A DNA stretch of 64,000 nucleotides from Actinomycetota bacterium (lineage in GTDB: Bacteria > Actinomycetota > Acidimicrobiia > Acidimicrobiales > Palsa-688): assembly GCA_021323695.1 (NCBI GenBank), contig JAJPKN010000038.1, forward strand, positions 1 to 64,000, given 5' to 3'. Every line of letters starts with the position of its first letter. The first letter of the stretch is position 1. Position numbers and translations under genes: made by a program. The notes under the pieces were generated by a model. It had not been told where the DNA came from and made no database searches. It saw nothing but the letters and a program-made list of their open reading frames with translations. Shown piece after piece: positions 34,463-43,348 of this stretch.

Positions 34463-35735
34463 GGTACTGGTCCACGGTCTGGCGGGCGCAGCCCTGCCAG
34501 GTGAAGCGTTGTAGCACCCTTTGCCGGCCGGCCCGGCCCATCCGCAGGGCCAGCTCGCTCGGCCGGGGCCCCGGGGCCAGCAAGCGGGCCAGGGCGCCGG
34601 CCAGGGCTCCCGCGTCCGCCGGCGGCACGAGGAGCGCGGCCTCGCCATCAGGGCCAAGGACTTCGGGCAATGCCCCCCCGGTGGTCGCCACCACCGGCAC
34701 CTCACAGGCCATGGCCTCCACGGCCGGCAGTGAGAACCCCTCGTAGAGCGAAGGGACGGCCACCACCATGGCCTCGGCATAGAGCCGGACGATCTCCGCG
34801 TCGCTGACCCCGGGGCGGAAGGTCACCGCCCCTTCCAGGCCCATCGCCTCCAGGGTGCGAGCGGCCTCGGAGCCGGGCCGAGGCTCGCCCACGACCACCA
34901 GGTGGGCCTCGGGCAGCTCCGTGCGTAACTTGGCCAGCGCCTCCAGCAGGTAGGCGAGGCCCTTCAGCGGCACGTCGGCGCTGGCGGTGGTCATGACCCG
35001 GCCGGCGACGCGCCGCACCCCAGGCAAAGGACGGAACAGATCGTGGTCCACGCCAATGGGCACGACCGCGATGCGTTCGGGGGGGACCCCCATCTGTTCG
35101 GCGATGTCACGGCGGGACGACGCCGACACGGTGAGGACGCGGCTCAGGCGCCGGGCCACCCGGTTCTGCATACGGACGAACCCGTACCAACGGCGGACCG
35201 ACAGTTGCCGGGCCCGGCTCGGGGCGCAGGACAGTTCCACCATGCGGTCGACGGTGACGGGGTGATGGCAGGTACCGATGACCGGCCAGCCGTCCCGGAC
35301 CAGGCCCAGGAGGCCCGTGCCGAAGGACTGGTTGTCGTGCAGGACGTCGAACCGGCCGCGCTGGCCTCGGAGCAGCCGCCTGACCCGCAGGCTGAAGGTG
35401 CGTGGCTCGGGGAACCCCCCAGACAGCATGGTGGCAACCTCGAGCAGGTCGACCGGGCCGTTGAGCTCGCGCAGGCGGGGGACCCGGAACGGGTCGGGCT
35501 CCCGGTACAGGTCGAGGCTGGGCACCGCCACGAAGTGGACGCCTTCGTCCTGGTCGAGCAACGGCCAGGGAGGGCCAGCCAGGACCGTCACCTGGTGGCC
35601 AAGGCGAGCGAGCTCACGAGACAAAAAACGGGTATAGACGCCCTGGCCCCCCGAGCGGGGGTTGCCCCGGTAGGCGAGGAGGCCAACGCGTAGCTGCTCG
35701 CGCTCAGGGGCCGAGATGGCAGAAGAAGGGGGCAT
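34419..35735 (-). CDS. GT4-family glycosyltransferase
   Basis: The 438-residue product is a GT-B fold, retaining glycosyltransferase of family 4. It has the N-terminal donor-domain glycine loop (RSGGQGVYTRFLSRELARLG), VVPIGVDHDLFRPL in the hinge, and the EX7E motif in SLYEGFSLPAVEAMACEVPV. The donor is probably a nucleotide sugar; the acceptor is unknown. I chose the ATG at 35735; the frame stays open upstream but there it is a shadow of the next methyltransferase gene. It lies between two methyltransferases in one operon. Confidence 0.9.
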   Translation of the reverse strand: MPPSSAISAPEREQLRVGLLAYRGNPRSGGQGVYTRFLSRELARLGHQVTVLAGPPWPLLDQDEGVHFVAVPSLDLYREPDPFRVPRLRELNGPVDLLEVATMLSGGFPEPRTFSLRVRRLLRGQRGRFDVLHDNQSFGTGLLGLVRDGWPVIGTCHHPVTVDRMVELSCAPSRARQLSVRRWYGFVRMQNRVARRLSRVLTVSASSRRDIAEQMGVPPERIAVVPIGVDHDLFRPLPGVRRVAGRVMTTASADVPLKGLAYLLEALAKLRTELPEAHLVVVGEPRPGSEAARTLEAMGLEGAVTFRPGVSDAEIVRLYAEAMVVAVPSLYEGFSLPAVEAMACEVPVVATTGGALPEVLGPDGEAALLVPPADAGALAGALARLLAPGPRPSELALRMGRAGRQRVLQRFTWQGCARQTVDQYRQVLAEAGRGGGDG

Positions 35736-35874
35736 GCCAGGTCCAGCGTTGCCGCGTCTCGTGCCCCGGTCAAGCTGGCTGCCCTCACCGCACGGCGCCG
35801 CCCCGTTGGGCACCAGTCCCGGTGGGCACCGGCCAGCTCCTCCCCGCTGGCCCGGGGCCTCAGGCGCGTGCCGC
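35736..35874. other. 139-bp gap inside the glycan operon
   Basis: GC-rich, no gene or clear signal seen. It separates the O-methyltransferase-like gene from the glycosyltransferase gene on the same strand. Confidence 0.4.
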
Positions 35875-36507
35875 TCAGGCGCGTGCCCGCAAGAGCCGCA
35901 GCGAGCCGACCGCCTCCAGGTCATCGAAGCGGCCAGACGCCCGGGCCGCTCGGTAGACCTCATAGGGGCCCTGGCCGCCCTCGTCCGGGTTGGCAAATAC
36001 GTCGTGGACGGCCAGGATGCCGCCGGGGGCCAGCTTGGGCGACCAGGCCCTGTAGTCCGCCCAGGCCACCTCGGGCGCGTGCCCGCCGTCGATGAAGACC
36101 AGGGACAGGGGGGCAGCCCACGCGCTGGCCACGGCCGTCGACTCACCCACCACCAGCACGACGTGGTCTTCCAGCCCGGCCTGGGCCAAGGTGCGGCGCG
36201 CCCAGGGCAGGGTGTCGACCCGGCCGCTCTCGGGGTCCACCACCTCCGGGTCGTGGTGGGGCCAGCCCGGCTGCAGTTCCAATGAGCCGCGGTGGTGGTC
36301 CACGCTGAACAACCGGGCCCCGGTGCGCCGAGCGGCCGCACCCAGGTAAACAGCCGACTTGCCGCAGTAGGTGCCGACCTCCAAGAGAGGCCCGAGCCGG
36401 CTGCGCCCGGCGCTCAGCCCCGCCTCGTGCAACGCCATGCCCTCGTCGTCGGGCATGAAGCCCTTGGCCGCACGAGCCACCGCCCGCCAGCGGCCCCCCA
36501 CGGCCAT
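35875..36507 (-). CDS. SAM-dependent methyltransferase, O-methyltransferase-like
   Basis: The 210-residue product has the SAM-binding loop PLLEVGTYCGKSAVYLGAAA, then ARLFSVDHHRGSLELQPGW, and SLVFIDGGHAPEVAWADYRA with GGILAVHDVF. This is the Methyltransf_24 pattern, in which an Asp in FIDGGH and His-Asp in VHD often bind a metal, as in cephalosporin- or sugar O-methyltransferases. The ATG at 36507 starts a folded-looking sequence; the frame extends upstream with a Val/Gly-rich low-complexity stretch that I treated as noncoding. Substrate unknown. Confidence 0.82.
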   Translation of the reverse strand: MAVGGRWRAVARAAKGFMPDDEGMALHEAGLSAGRSRLGPLLEVGTYCGKSAVYLGAAARRTGARLFSVDHHRGSLELQPGWPHHDPEVVDPESGRVDTLPWARRTLAQAGLEDHVVLVVGESTAVASAWAAPLSLVFIDGGHAPEVAWADYRAWSPKLAPGGILAVHDVFANPDEGGQGPYEVYRAARASGRFDDLEAVGSLRLLRARA

Positions 36508-36690
36508 GTCCTGCGCCCCTACGCCCTCCACGTCCCCCGCCCCTACGCCCTCGCCCTCCACCACCACACCTCCAGCGGGCCTGCCCTCAACGGCCACTCC
36601 GCCAGCAGGCACGTGCCCGGCAGCCCTGCCTTCGGGCCCACGTGCTCAGCGCCCACGTGCTCAGCGCCCACGTGCTCAGCGCCGACGTGC
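36508..36690. other. gap between gtrA and methyltransferase genes
   Basis: Low-complexity DNA with CCCTACGCCCTC-like motifs and a 15-bp tandem array at 36636-36695. No gene is supported. Confidence 0.4.
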
Positions 36691-36695
36691 TCAGC
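36636..36695. repeat. four 15-bp tandem repeats containing CACGTG
   Basis: GCCCACGTGCTCAGC occurs three times in a row, then GCCGACGTGCTCAGC. The array touches the 3' end of the GtrA-like gene. Three units contain the palindrome CACGTG. Confidence 0.88.
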
Positions 36696-37320
36696 GGCCA
36701 GGCGCAGAAGCCTCCAGGGCAGCCGCCGGTAGCGCCTGGGAGGCCGGCTCCGGGCCGGCCCCGGGCGCCCCACCGGGTGAAGGGTGGCCTGCCGCGTCAG
36801 CAGCCCGGGCCACGAAGACCAGTTTGTTGAACACCACGAACTTGACCACCCAGACCACGCCCCAGGCGAACAGAGAGGCGGCCATGATCACCAGGGACCG
36901 GGCCAACCCGGTCACATGGTCATGGTGGGCCATGTCGTCGGCCAGCTGGGTGGTACCAGTCGAGGCCAAGAACCCGATGATGGTCAATGCCCAAAAGGGC
37001 ACGACCTCTTTCCACAGGTGGCTCTTGCCGTGCTTGCCCCAGGCCCACTTGCGGTTGAGCTCGTAGGAGGCCGGGGTGGCAGCGATGCTGCCGACGGTGT
37101 TGGCCGCTATCCCGGAGAACCCGAACGCCCAGGTGCACACCAGGATCACGGCCTGGCTGATCACGATGGCGATGCCGGAGACCATCGAATAGCGGATGAA
37201 CTTGTGGATGTTGCGGTCGCCCCGGGTGGGCAGCAGGACCCGCTCCACTACCGGGACGCGCAGCAGGCGGCGTACCGCCGGGGCGCGCCGCAGGCGTTCG
37301 TAGAGGGACAGGTGGCTCAC
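36691..37320 (-). CDS. GtrA-like family membrane protein
   Basis: GtrA-family proteins are four-TM membrane proteins thought to flip lipid-linked sugars (such as bactoprenyl-glucose) or aid their transfer. The 209-residue product has the family start FIRYSMVSGIAIVISQAVIL, then TPASYELNRKWAWGKHG, the typical loop between TM2 and TM3, and a fourth TM ending VVKFVVFNKLVFV. N- and C-terminal tails are longer than usual. The GTG start has an AAGGGGG ribosome site. A TAGACT box 38 bp upstream is a candidate -10. It is the first gene of the five-gene operon. Confidence 0.85.
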   Translation of the reverse strand: MSHLSLYERLRRAPAVRRLLRVPVVERVLLPTRGDRNIHKFIRYSMVSGIAIVISQAVILVCTWAFGFSGIAANTVGSIAATPASYELNRKWAWGKHGKSHLWKEVVPFWALTIIGFLASTGTTQLADDMAHHDHVTGLARSLVIMAASLFAWGVVWVVKFVVFNKLVFVARAADAAGHPSPGGAPGAGPEPASQALPAAALEASAPGR

Positions 37321-37358
37321 GGCTGGCCCCCTTGCACCTTGCTCACGAGCACCCGCCC

Positions 37359-37364
37359 AGTCTA
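37359..37364 (-). promoter_or_regulatory. candidate -10 box for the gtrA-led operon
   Basis: TAGACT on the minus strand lies 38 bp before the GTG, leaving room for a leader with the AAGGGGG ribosome site. No -35 match is visible. Confidence 0.35.
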
Positions 37365-37508
37365 CTTAGGTGCCGCGCCGGGCACCTGGCCCGAGGCTTA
37401 ACGGCAGCTGAGAACGCTGGACCGGCATGCCGCTGGGCGCCCTGGCCGGGGCACGAGCGGACGGGTGGCCCAAGGGGGCCGTCCTTTCCCCCCACCAGCC
37501 GCGTCCCC

Positions 37509-37514
37509 TAACAT
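37509..37514 (+). promoter_or_regulatory. TANNNT box 10 bp before proS
   Basis: TAACAT is followed by 10 bp and the proS ATG; no Shine-Dalgarno is present. Confidence 0.45.
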
Positions 37515-37524
37515 CAGCTTTGCC

Positions 37525-38943
37525 ATGGCCAGGGCCGACGTGCTGACACCACAGGGGGTGGACTTCCCGCGCTGGTACCAAGACGTCGTGGCGAAAGCAG
37601 AACTGGCGGACAACGGGCCGGTGCGGGGCACCATGGTGATCCGCCCCTATGGCTACGCCATCTGGGAACGGCTGCAAGCCGAGATCGATGCCCGCATCAA
37701 GGCGGCTGGGGCGCAGAACGCCTACTTCCCTTTGTTCATCCCCGAGAGCTACTTCCGCCGGGAAGCAGAGCACGTCGAAGGCTTCAGCCCGGAACTGGCC
37801 GTCGTGACCCATGGGGGCGGCAAGAAGCTCGAAGAACCGGCTGTGGTCCGCCCGACCAGTGAGACGATCATCGACTCTTTCCTTGCCAAGTGGGCACAGA
37901 GCTACCGGGACCTGCCCCTGTTGATCAACCAGTGGTCGAACGTGGTGCGCTGGGAGCTCCGGCCCCGCCTGTTCCTGCGGACCACCGAGTTCCTCTGGCA
38001 GGAGGGACATACCGCCCATGCCACCGAGGCTGAAGCCCATGAGTACGCGCTGCGGATCCTGCGCGAGGTGTACGAGGACACCATGGTCAACGTGATGGCC
38101 ATCCCGGTGCTGGTCGGCCGCAAGACCGAGCGGGAACGCTTCGCCGGGGCCACCACGACCTGGTCAGCCGAGGCCATGATGCGCGACGGCAAGGCCCTCC
38201 AGATGGGCACCAGCCATGAGCTGGGCCAGAACTTCGCCAAGGTGTTCGGCATCAGCTTCTCGGACGAGTCCGGCCAGCAGGCCTACGCCTGGCAGACTTC
38301 TTGGGGAGCGTCCACCCGGCTCATGGGGGCACTGGTGATGGCGCACGGCGACGACGCCGGGTTACGCCTCCCGCCCCACCTGGCCCCGGTCCAGGTGGTC
38401 GTGCTCGCGGTGCGGACCGAGGACGGCGCCGGTGAAGCGGCCGAGAAGCTGGTCCTCGAGCTGCGGGCGGCCGGCCTCCGGGCCCAGCTCGACAACCGCA
38501 CGCAGCTGTCCTTTGGGCGCCGGGTGGTGGACTGGGAGCTGAAGGGGGTGCCCGTCCGGGTCGAACTGGGGCCGCGGGACCTGGCCGGCGGTACAGCAGT
38601 GGTCTGCCGCCGGGACGACGGCACCAAGTCACCTGTGCCGCTGGCCGGCGTCGTGGCCAAAGCAAAGGAACTGACCGGCGCTGTCCAAGAATCGCTCTTG
38701 CAGCAAGCCCGTCACCGGCTGGCGCAGGGCACCGTCCAGGCCAGCACCGTGGCCGACGCCATAGAGGCAGCCCAGTCGGGTTTCGCGGCCCTGCCCGGCC
38801 CAGCCCTGCGGGGTGGCGAGGGCGAAGACGAGCTCAACGCGTCCGGGGTTTCGGTGCGGGTGCTCCAACGGCCGGACGGGTCGCTCCCTTCCCCCGAGGA
38901 GAGCCCAGACGGCTTGGTGGCCATCGTGGCCCGGGCCTACTGA
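37525..38943 (+). CDS. proS: prolyl-tRNA synthetase, eukaryote/archaeal type
   Basis: ProRS charges tRNA-Pro. The 472-residue product lacks the editing insertion of the long bacterial type and matches the shorter archaeal/eukaryotic type. Class II motifs are visible: FPRWYQDVVAKAELADNGPV near the N-terminus, VVRPTSETIIDSFLAKW, motif 2 with RLFLRTTEFLWQEGHTAHAT, and motif 3 with SWGASTRLMGALVMAHGDD. The anticodon-binding and C-terminal domains follow. I chose the ATG at 37525; the longer open frame adds a proline-rich stretch of 20 residues. It ends 7 bp into the convergent carbonic anhydrase gene. Confidence 0.96.
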   Translation: MARADVLTPQGVDFPRWYQDVVAKAELADNGPVRGTMVIRPYGYAIWERLQAEIDARIKAAGAQNAYFPLFIPESYFRREAEHVEGFSPELAVVTHGGGKKLEEPAVVRPTSETIIDSFLAKWAQSYRDLPLLINQWSNVVRWELRPRLFLRTTEFLWQEGHTAHATEAEAHEYALRILREVYEDTMVNVMAIPVLVGRKTERERFAGATTTWSAEAMMRDGKALQMGTSHELGQNFAKVFGISFSDESGQQAYAWQTSWGASTRLMGALVMAHGDDAGLRLPPHLAPVQVVVLAVRTEDGAGEAAEKLVLELRAAGLRAQLDNRTQLSFGRRVVDWELKGVPVRVELGPRDLAGGTAVVCRRDDGTKSPVPLAGVVAKAKELTGAVQESLLQQARHRLAQGTVQASTVADAIEAAQSGFAALPGPALRGGEGEDELNASGVSVRVLQRPDGSLPSPEESPDGLVAIVARAY

Positions 38944-39452
38944 GCCCGCACCTCCCGCACCTCCCTCAGCTGGCCCGTACCCACATCGAACACGAAACCC
39001 CGCACAGCCGCCTTGTTGGCCACGAAGGGGCTGGCCTGGAGCCGGGCCAGGCTCTCGCGGACATGGCCGTCCAAGTCGGCGAAGGCCTCCACCGGCCATG
39101 AGGGCCGGGCCCCCGTCTCGGCTTCGAGCTGGTCCTTGAAGCCCTCGTCGGTGATGCCCATCATCCCGCAACCGGTGTGGTGCACGACCACGACCTCCTC
39201 CGTCCCCAGCAGGCGCTGGGATATGGCGATGGACCGCACGACGTCGTCGGTCACCGCACCACCGGCGTTGCGCAGTACGTGCGCGTCGCCCTCGGCCAGA
39301 CCGAAGATCCGATAAGGGTCCACCCTGGCGTCCATGCAGGTCACTATCACCGTCCGCTTGGCTGGCCGGGCGCCGAGGCCGCCCAGGCCCCGGGCGGCAA
39401 AGCCGGCAGCGTAGTGCTGCGCATTGGCTAACAGTTCGTCGGAGAAGCTCAT
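38937..39452 (-). CDS. beta-class carbonic anhydrase
   Basis: It interconverts CO2 and bicarbonate. The 171-residue product shows the zinc ligands C39, H92 and C95 and the D41/R43 dyad, in VTCMDARVDP and VVHHTGCGMMGI. This is the short beta-CA type. I chose the ATG at 39452 because the family begins there and a TACTGT box lies 10 bp upstream; the frame is open further. It converges on proS with a 7-bp overlap. Confidence 0.94.
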   Translation of the reverse strand: MSFSDELLANAQHYAAGFAARGLGGLGARPAKRTVIVTCMDARVDPYRIFGLAEGDAHVLRNAGGAVTDDVVRSIAISQRLLGTEEVVVVHHTGCGMMGITDEGFKDQLEAETGARPSWPVEAFADLDGHVRESLARLQASPFVANKAAVRGFVFDVGTGQLREVREVRAQ

Positions 39453-39462
39453 GGTGGCCCGT

Positions 39463-39468
39463 ACAGTA
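39463..39468 (-). promoter_or_regulatory. TANNNT box 10 bp before the carbonic anhydrase gene
   Basis: TACTGT on the minus strand, 10 bp before the ATG, with no ribosome site between. Confidence 0.45.
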
Positions 39469-39510
39469 CCGGGCCCGCGGGCCGGGCCGGCGGGCCGAAA
39501 GAGGGGCCCC

Positions 39511-39630
39511 GGTGCCACCACGACCAGCCCAGTGCCACCACGACCAGCCCACTGCCACCACGACCAGCCCGGTGCCAGCGTGCCCCAACCAGTCCCAGCG
39601 TGCTCAGCCCGACACCAGCGTGCTCAGCCC
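39511..39630. repeat. six 20-bp tandem repeat units
   Basis: Three near-identical units (GGTGCCACCACGACCAGCCC and variants) are followed by three diverged units (such as GACACCAGCGTGCTCAGCCC). The array fills the gap between carbonic anhydrase and the GNAT gene and enters the last codons of the latter. Confidence 0.85.
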
Positions 39631-40094
39631 AGTGCCCGCCGGTACACGTTGGTGCCCCGGAGCTCGAAGCCCATTTTCTGGTAGAGGCGGTTGGCCGCTT
39701 GGCGGGTGGGGCGCGACGTGAGGTCGACCGTCCTGGCCCCCCGGGCGGCAGCCAGTTCGATCGCGGCCTGCGTCAGGGCCTCACCTATCCCCCGGCCCCG
39801 GTGAGCCTCATCGACCACGACGTCTTCGATCCATGCCCGGGTGCCGGTCGGGATCTGGAACACGGCCAGCGTGAGCATCCCCACGACCCGGCCCGGGGGT
39901 AGCTCTGCCGAAGCTGCCGGCGGCTCCCCTTCGTCGTCCCTGGCCACGAGCAGGGTGGTGGCGGGCGACCCCACCACCTGCTCTAGCTGGGCACGCGTGG
40001 GCAGCTGAGCCGAGGTGGAGAGCTGCGGCAGCAGCCGGCGCACCGCAGCCAACAGCTCCTCGGTCACCTCCTGTGCAGCCGAGACCCGGAGCAT
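39624..40094 (-). CDS. GNAT family N-acetyltransferase
   Basis: The 156-residue product has the GNAT acetyl-CoA-binding fold: AWIEDVVVDEAHRGRGIGEA (motif A, with R/Q-x-x-G-x-G/A), then LTQAAIELAAARGARTVDLT, and a C-terminal ANRLYQKMGFELRGTNVYRR. The substrate is unknown. The ATG at 40094 has a TAGTCT box 7 bp upstream. The frame stays open much further, but that part is antisense to bioA. 20-bp repeats lie on both sides of the gene. Confidence 0.9.
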   Translation of the reverse strand: MLRVSAAQEVTEELLAAVRRLLPQLSTSAQLPTRAQLEQVVGSPATTLLVARDDEGEPPAASAELPPGRVVGMLTLAVFQIPTGTRAWIEDVVVDEAHRGRGIGEALTQAAIELAAARGARTVDLTSRPTRQAANRLYQKMGFELRGTNVYRRALG

Positions 40095-40101
40095 GGGCCC
40101 A

Positions 40102-40107
40102 AGACTA
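40102..40107 (-). promoter_or_regulatory. TANNNT box 7 bp before the GNAT gene
   Basis: TAGTCT on the minus strand, then 7 bp, then ATG; no Shine-Dalgarno. Confidence 0.5.
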
Positions 40108-40114
40108 CGCCCGG

Positions 40115-40213
40115 GCGCTCGGCGCCAAGTGATATCGCTCGCGCCAGGTGATGTCGCTCGGCACCAGGTGATGTCGCTCGGCGCCAGGTGATGTCGCTCG
40201 GCACCAGGTGGTG
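40115..40213. repeat. five 20-bp tandem repeat units between GNAT and bioA
   Basis: Units follow TCGCTCGGCGCCAGGTGATG, with a one-base deletion in unit 2 and A/G changes elsewhere. The array lies between two divergent genes. Confidence 0.88.
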
Positions 40214-40334
40214 GAACAGTGTCCCGGGCTTGGTCCCGCCGAAGCATCGCGCTCACCGTCTTCGGCGCTCGGTGACCGGCCCAGGACCGCTGGCCCTGCC
40301 GGGGCCGGCAGCCCGAAGACGCCCAAGTAGCCCG

Positions 40335-40340
40335 TAGAGT
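40335..40340 (+). promoter_or_regulatory. TANNNT box 9 bp before bioA
   Basis: TAGAGT is followed by 9 bp and the bioA ATG; no Shine-Dalgarno. Confidence 0.45.
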
Positions 40341-40349
40341 GCCTGACCG

Positions 40350-41630
40350 ATGGGTATGCCCCCCGAGTGGCAGGCCCTGTTGGCCTACGACTACGAGCAC
40401 GTCTGGCACCCTTATGCCCCGTTGCCCGCCACCATGGCACCCCTGCCGGTCGTGTCGGCCTGCGGCGTGCGGCTCCAGCTGGCCGACGGGCGCCAGCTCA
40501 TCGACGCGATGGCGTCGTGGTGGGCGGTGGTCCACGGCTATAGGCACCCGGCGATCGAACAGGCGGTGGTCGAGCAGCTGCGGCAGCTCCCCCACGTGAT
40601 GTTCGGAGGCCTGACTCATGCACCGGCGGTCCATCTGGCCGAGCGGCTGGCCTCGATGGCGCCTCCAGGGCTGGAACAGGTCTTTTTTGCCGACTCCGGT
40701 TCTGTCGCCGTGGAGGTGGCGCTCAAGCTCTGCCTCCAGTACCAGCGCAACTCCGGGCATCCTGAGCGGTCGAGGTTCTTGGCCTTGGGAGGCGGCTACC
40801 ACGGCGACACCTTCGGGGCGATGGCGGTGTGCGACCCGATCGGAGGCATGCACCAGCTGTGGAAAGGGATCCTGCCCGAGCACGTCTTTGCCCCCCGGCC
40901 GCCAGCGCGAGCCAATGAGGAGTGGTCGGCGCGGCTGCGCGAGCTGGCCGCCAGGCACGCAGGGCAACTGGCAGCCGTGGTGGCCGAACCAGTCGTGCAG
41001 GGGGCGGGGGGGATGTGGTTCTACGACCCAGCGTGCGTCCGTGAGCTGCGGGAAGTTTGTGACGAGCATGGGCTCCTGCTGGTGCTGGACGAGATAGCCA
41101 CCGGCTTCGGGCGCACAGGAGAGCTCTTCGCGGCCAACCGGGCCGGAGTGGCACCAGACGTCATGTGCGTAGGCAAGGCCCTCACGGGCGGGTACATGAG
41201 CCTGGCGGCGACACTGTGCACGAGCGAGGTGGCGCGAGTGGCTTCGGGCGGCGAGGCCGGCTGCCTTATGCACGGGCCCACGTACATGGCCAACCCTCTC
41301 GCCTGTTCGGCGGCCTTGGCGTCCACCGAGCTGTTGCTGTCGGGCCGCTGGCGCCAGGATGTGAAGCGCCTGGAGCCAGGCCTCCGGCGCGGCTTGGTCC
41401 CGGCTCGTGATGTTGCCGGGGTGAAGGACGTGCGGGTGCTCGGTGCCATTGGCGTGGTACAGCTGGACCACCCCGTCGACGTGGCCGCCGCCACCCGGGC
41501 CGCGGTCGACCGGGGCGTGTGGCTCCGGCCGTTCCGGGACCTCATCTACACGATGCCTCCCTACATCACACCCGACGAGGACCTGGCGGCCATATGCGCA
41601 GCTATGGTGGCCGCGGCCAAGGTGGCCTGA
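40350..41630 (+). CDS. bioA: adenosylmethionine-8-amino-7-oxononanoate aminotransferase
   Basis: BioA makes 7,8-diaminopelargonate in biotin synthesis, using SAM as amino donor and PLP as cofactor. The 426-residue length is typical. Family motifs are [20 protein letters not shown], then a [20 protein letters not shown] segment, [32 protein letters not shown], and the PLP lysine K276 in [17 protein letters not shown]. No other biotin gene is adjacent, so it is probably a lone bio gene. Confidence 0.95.
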   Translation: MGMPPEWQALLAYDYEHVWHPYAPLPATMAPLPVVSACGVRLQLADGRQLIDAMASWWAVVHGYRHPAIEQAVVEQLRQLPHVMFGGLTHAPAVHLAERLASMAPPGLEQVFFADSGSVAVEVALKLCLQYQRNSGHPERSRFLALGGGYHGDTFGAMAVCDPIGGMHQLWKGILPEHVFAPRPPARANEEWSARLRELAARHAGQLAAVVAEPVVQGAGGMWFYDPACVRELREVCDEHGLLLVLDEIATGFGRTGELFAANRAGVAPDVMCVGKALTGGYMSLAATLCTSEVARVASGGEAGCLMHGPTYMANPLACSAALASTELLLSGRWRQDVKRLEPGLRRGLVPARDVAGVKDVRVLGAIGVVQLDHPVDVAAATRAAVDRGVWLRPFRDLIYTMPPYITPDEDLAAICAAMVAAAKVA

Positions 41631-41983
41631 GCGGGCACCATCGGGTCGGACCGCGAACGGCTGCGACATCTCGTGCCACAACCCCACGCTGGCCGGCCGG
41701 CGCCGGCTGCGGTCGGGCCAGGCGGTGCAGCGGCAGGCAATGGGCGGCGGGCAAAGTGGCCCAGGTCGCCCAGGCGCGGCGAGTTGATCATGGCGGCAAC
41801 GGGCGTCCGGCAATGGGCGCCCGGCAATGGGCGCCCGGCAATGGCAGTCAGCGCCGGCTCAGGCAGCGGCCAGGAGGAGCGGTCCCGACCGGCCCTCTCG
41901 GGCGAGAAGCTGCCGGCACAGCCCGGCCCAGGCGGGAGCAGCGGGCTTACCGGTGCCCGTGGCCATCCCCAGGGCCGGCCGCG
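41631..41983. other. 353-bp gap between convergent bioA and HNH genes
   Basis: No gene is supported. It holds a palindromic GGCCGGCCGGCGCCGGC-like stretch near 41690-41712 and a 14-bp tandem array at 41797-41843. Confidence 0.5.
41797..41843. repeat. 14-bp tandem repeat
   Basis: CAACGGGCGTCCGG is followed by CAATGGGCGCCCGG twice and then a partial CAATG unit. Confidence 0.8.
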
Positions 41984-43231
41984 TCAAGTCGATGTGGCAG
42001 AGGACGGCACGGTCACAGCAGGGCTGGCAGAGCCGCTCGAGGTGGGCGGGCCGGTCGGGACGCGGGCGCCGGTCCCCGGGTGACGAGGGTCGCCTGGGGG
42101 GACGAAGTCCCGCTTGCCCCGGCCCTCTACCAGCGCCCAGCCCTGGTAGGTCTTGAGAGCATGGTGGCGCCGGCACAGCCGGTCAAGCAGGTCGACCACC
42201 GTGAGGTGGGTCTTGGCCCACTCGGCCCGGTGGTCGGTCTGCAAGCAGGTGGCTCTCACGCCGCACCCGGCGACCGCGCAGGTGGGGTACAGCCAGTCCA
42301 AAGCGCTGCGCTGGTGGGCGTTGGGGCGCCGGCCCAGGTGAGCCACCCCGGCCACGGCCTTGCCCTTGGTGACCACCGCCTTCAAGAACGGGTCCTCGGT
42401 GGCCATGATGTCCTGCACCACCGAGACCGGCACCGGGCCGTAGCCCGCCAGCTCGCAGGTCTCGCCGCCCAGGGGGCGGCCCCGCAGCAATGCGTCCAGG
42501 TCTACTCTCACCATCACCTCGTAGCCGGCCTTGGCCGGCGGCCCCAAAGTGGCAAGGCGGACCAGGCCGTCGAAGGCGTAAGCCTCCGGACGCTCCCGGC
42601 GCCCCTGGCTCCTCGCCTCCTCGAAACAGGCGTCGGCCAGTCGTTGGACGGCGGCCATCACCTTGGCCCCCTGCTCGGGCGGGCCGCTGGCGTGGAGGTG
42701 CCAGGTGCCTTCTGCGTCCGACCAGGACCGGAGCGCCCGCTGCTCGTGGCAACGGCGGCGGCGAGCCTCCAGGTCAGCCCCTTGGGCGACGGTGCGGACC
42801 ACCTGTTCGGCCAGCTCGCCCAGCGAGGATGATTGGGCCAGGTCCAACAGCTCCCCGGTAGCCGAGGGGGCGGCCTCGGCCGCCTTGGACACCAGCTCCG
42901 CCTGGTCCCAGGACAACCGGCCCGAGCGGACGGCCTCGGCCACCTCGGGCTGGGCGGCCAGGCGGCCGGCGGTCTCCATGGCCCGGCGGGCTGCGGCCCG
43001 GGAGGTCCCCGATGCCCTGGCCAACAGGTCGGCCACCCCCGCCTGGGAACCAGGCGGGCTGGCTGCCGCCGTGTGGGCGGCGAGCAGGCAGGCCAGGGCA
43101 GCGGCTGTCTTTTCGATGGCGCCCAACGCCTGGAGGGCAGCGGCCCGCTCCCCGGGGGCGACCAAGGCCGGGTCGAAGCCCGAGGCATAAGCGCGCACGG
43201 CTTCGCGTAGCCCAGCCAGGTCAACGCACAT
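41984..43231 (-). CDS. DUF222 and HNH endonuclease domain protein
   Basis: These proteins are abundant in actinobacteria, often in many copies and sometimes carrying an intein or mobile element link; the role is unclear. The 415-residue product has the helical DUF222 part (about 1-230) and a C-terminal HNH nuclease region with CAVAGCGVRATCLQTDHRAE and LCRRHHALKTYQGW, giving zinc cysteines and the HNH-type histidines. I chose the ATG at 43231, with an AAGGGAG ribosome site, over the ORF's first codon, which overlaps the -35 box of a consensus promoter. Confidence 0.88.
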   Translation of the reverse strand: MCVDLAGLREAVRAYASGFDPALVAPGERAAALQALGAIEKTAAALACLLAAHTAAASPPGSQAGVADLLARASGTSRAAARRAMETAGRLAAQPEVAEAVRSGRLSWDQAELVSKAAEAAPSATGELLDLAQSSSLGELAEQVVRTVAQGADLEARRRRCHEQRALRSWSDAEGTWHLHASGPPEQGAKVMAAVQRLADACFEEARSQGRRERPEAYAFDGLVRLATLGPPAKAGYEVMVRVDLDALLRGRPLGGETCELAGYGPVPVSVVQDIMATEDPFLKAVVTKGKAVAGVAHLGRRPNAHQRSALDWLYPTCAVAGCGVRATCLQTDHRAEWAKTHLTVVDLLDRLCRRHHALKTYQGWALVEGRGKRDFVPPGDPRHPGTGARVPTGPPTSSGSASPAVTVPSSATST

Positions 43232-43348
43232 GCGGCAGCTCCCTTGACGGTGCTCCCCGGGTACGAAGGCCGGTGCCAAGCCGGCGAGGGCTCCCTCACG
43301 CTGGCCGCCCCAAGGGCCGCTCCCCATGGCCAAGGGAACCTGTGTTCG

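Noticed and set aside
33617-34780. 387-residue version of the methyltransferase
   Set aside because: The first 130 residues are Trp/Arg/Pro-rich antisense-like frame overlap with the glycosyltransferase gene; the SAM fold starts only after residue 143.
35734-36341. Extension of the glycosyltransferase to 640 residues
   Set aside because: The extra part is a shifted-frame reading of the neighbouring methyltransferase gene.
39511-40213. CRISPR array
   Set aside because: Units follow each other without spacers and vary in sequence; no cas gene is near.
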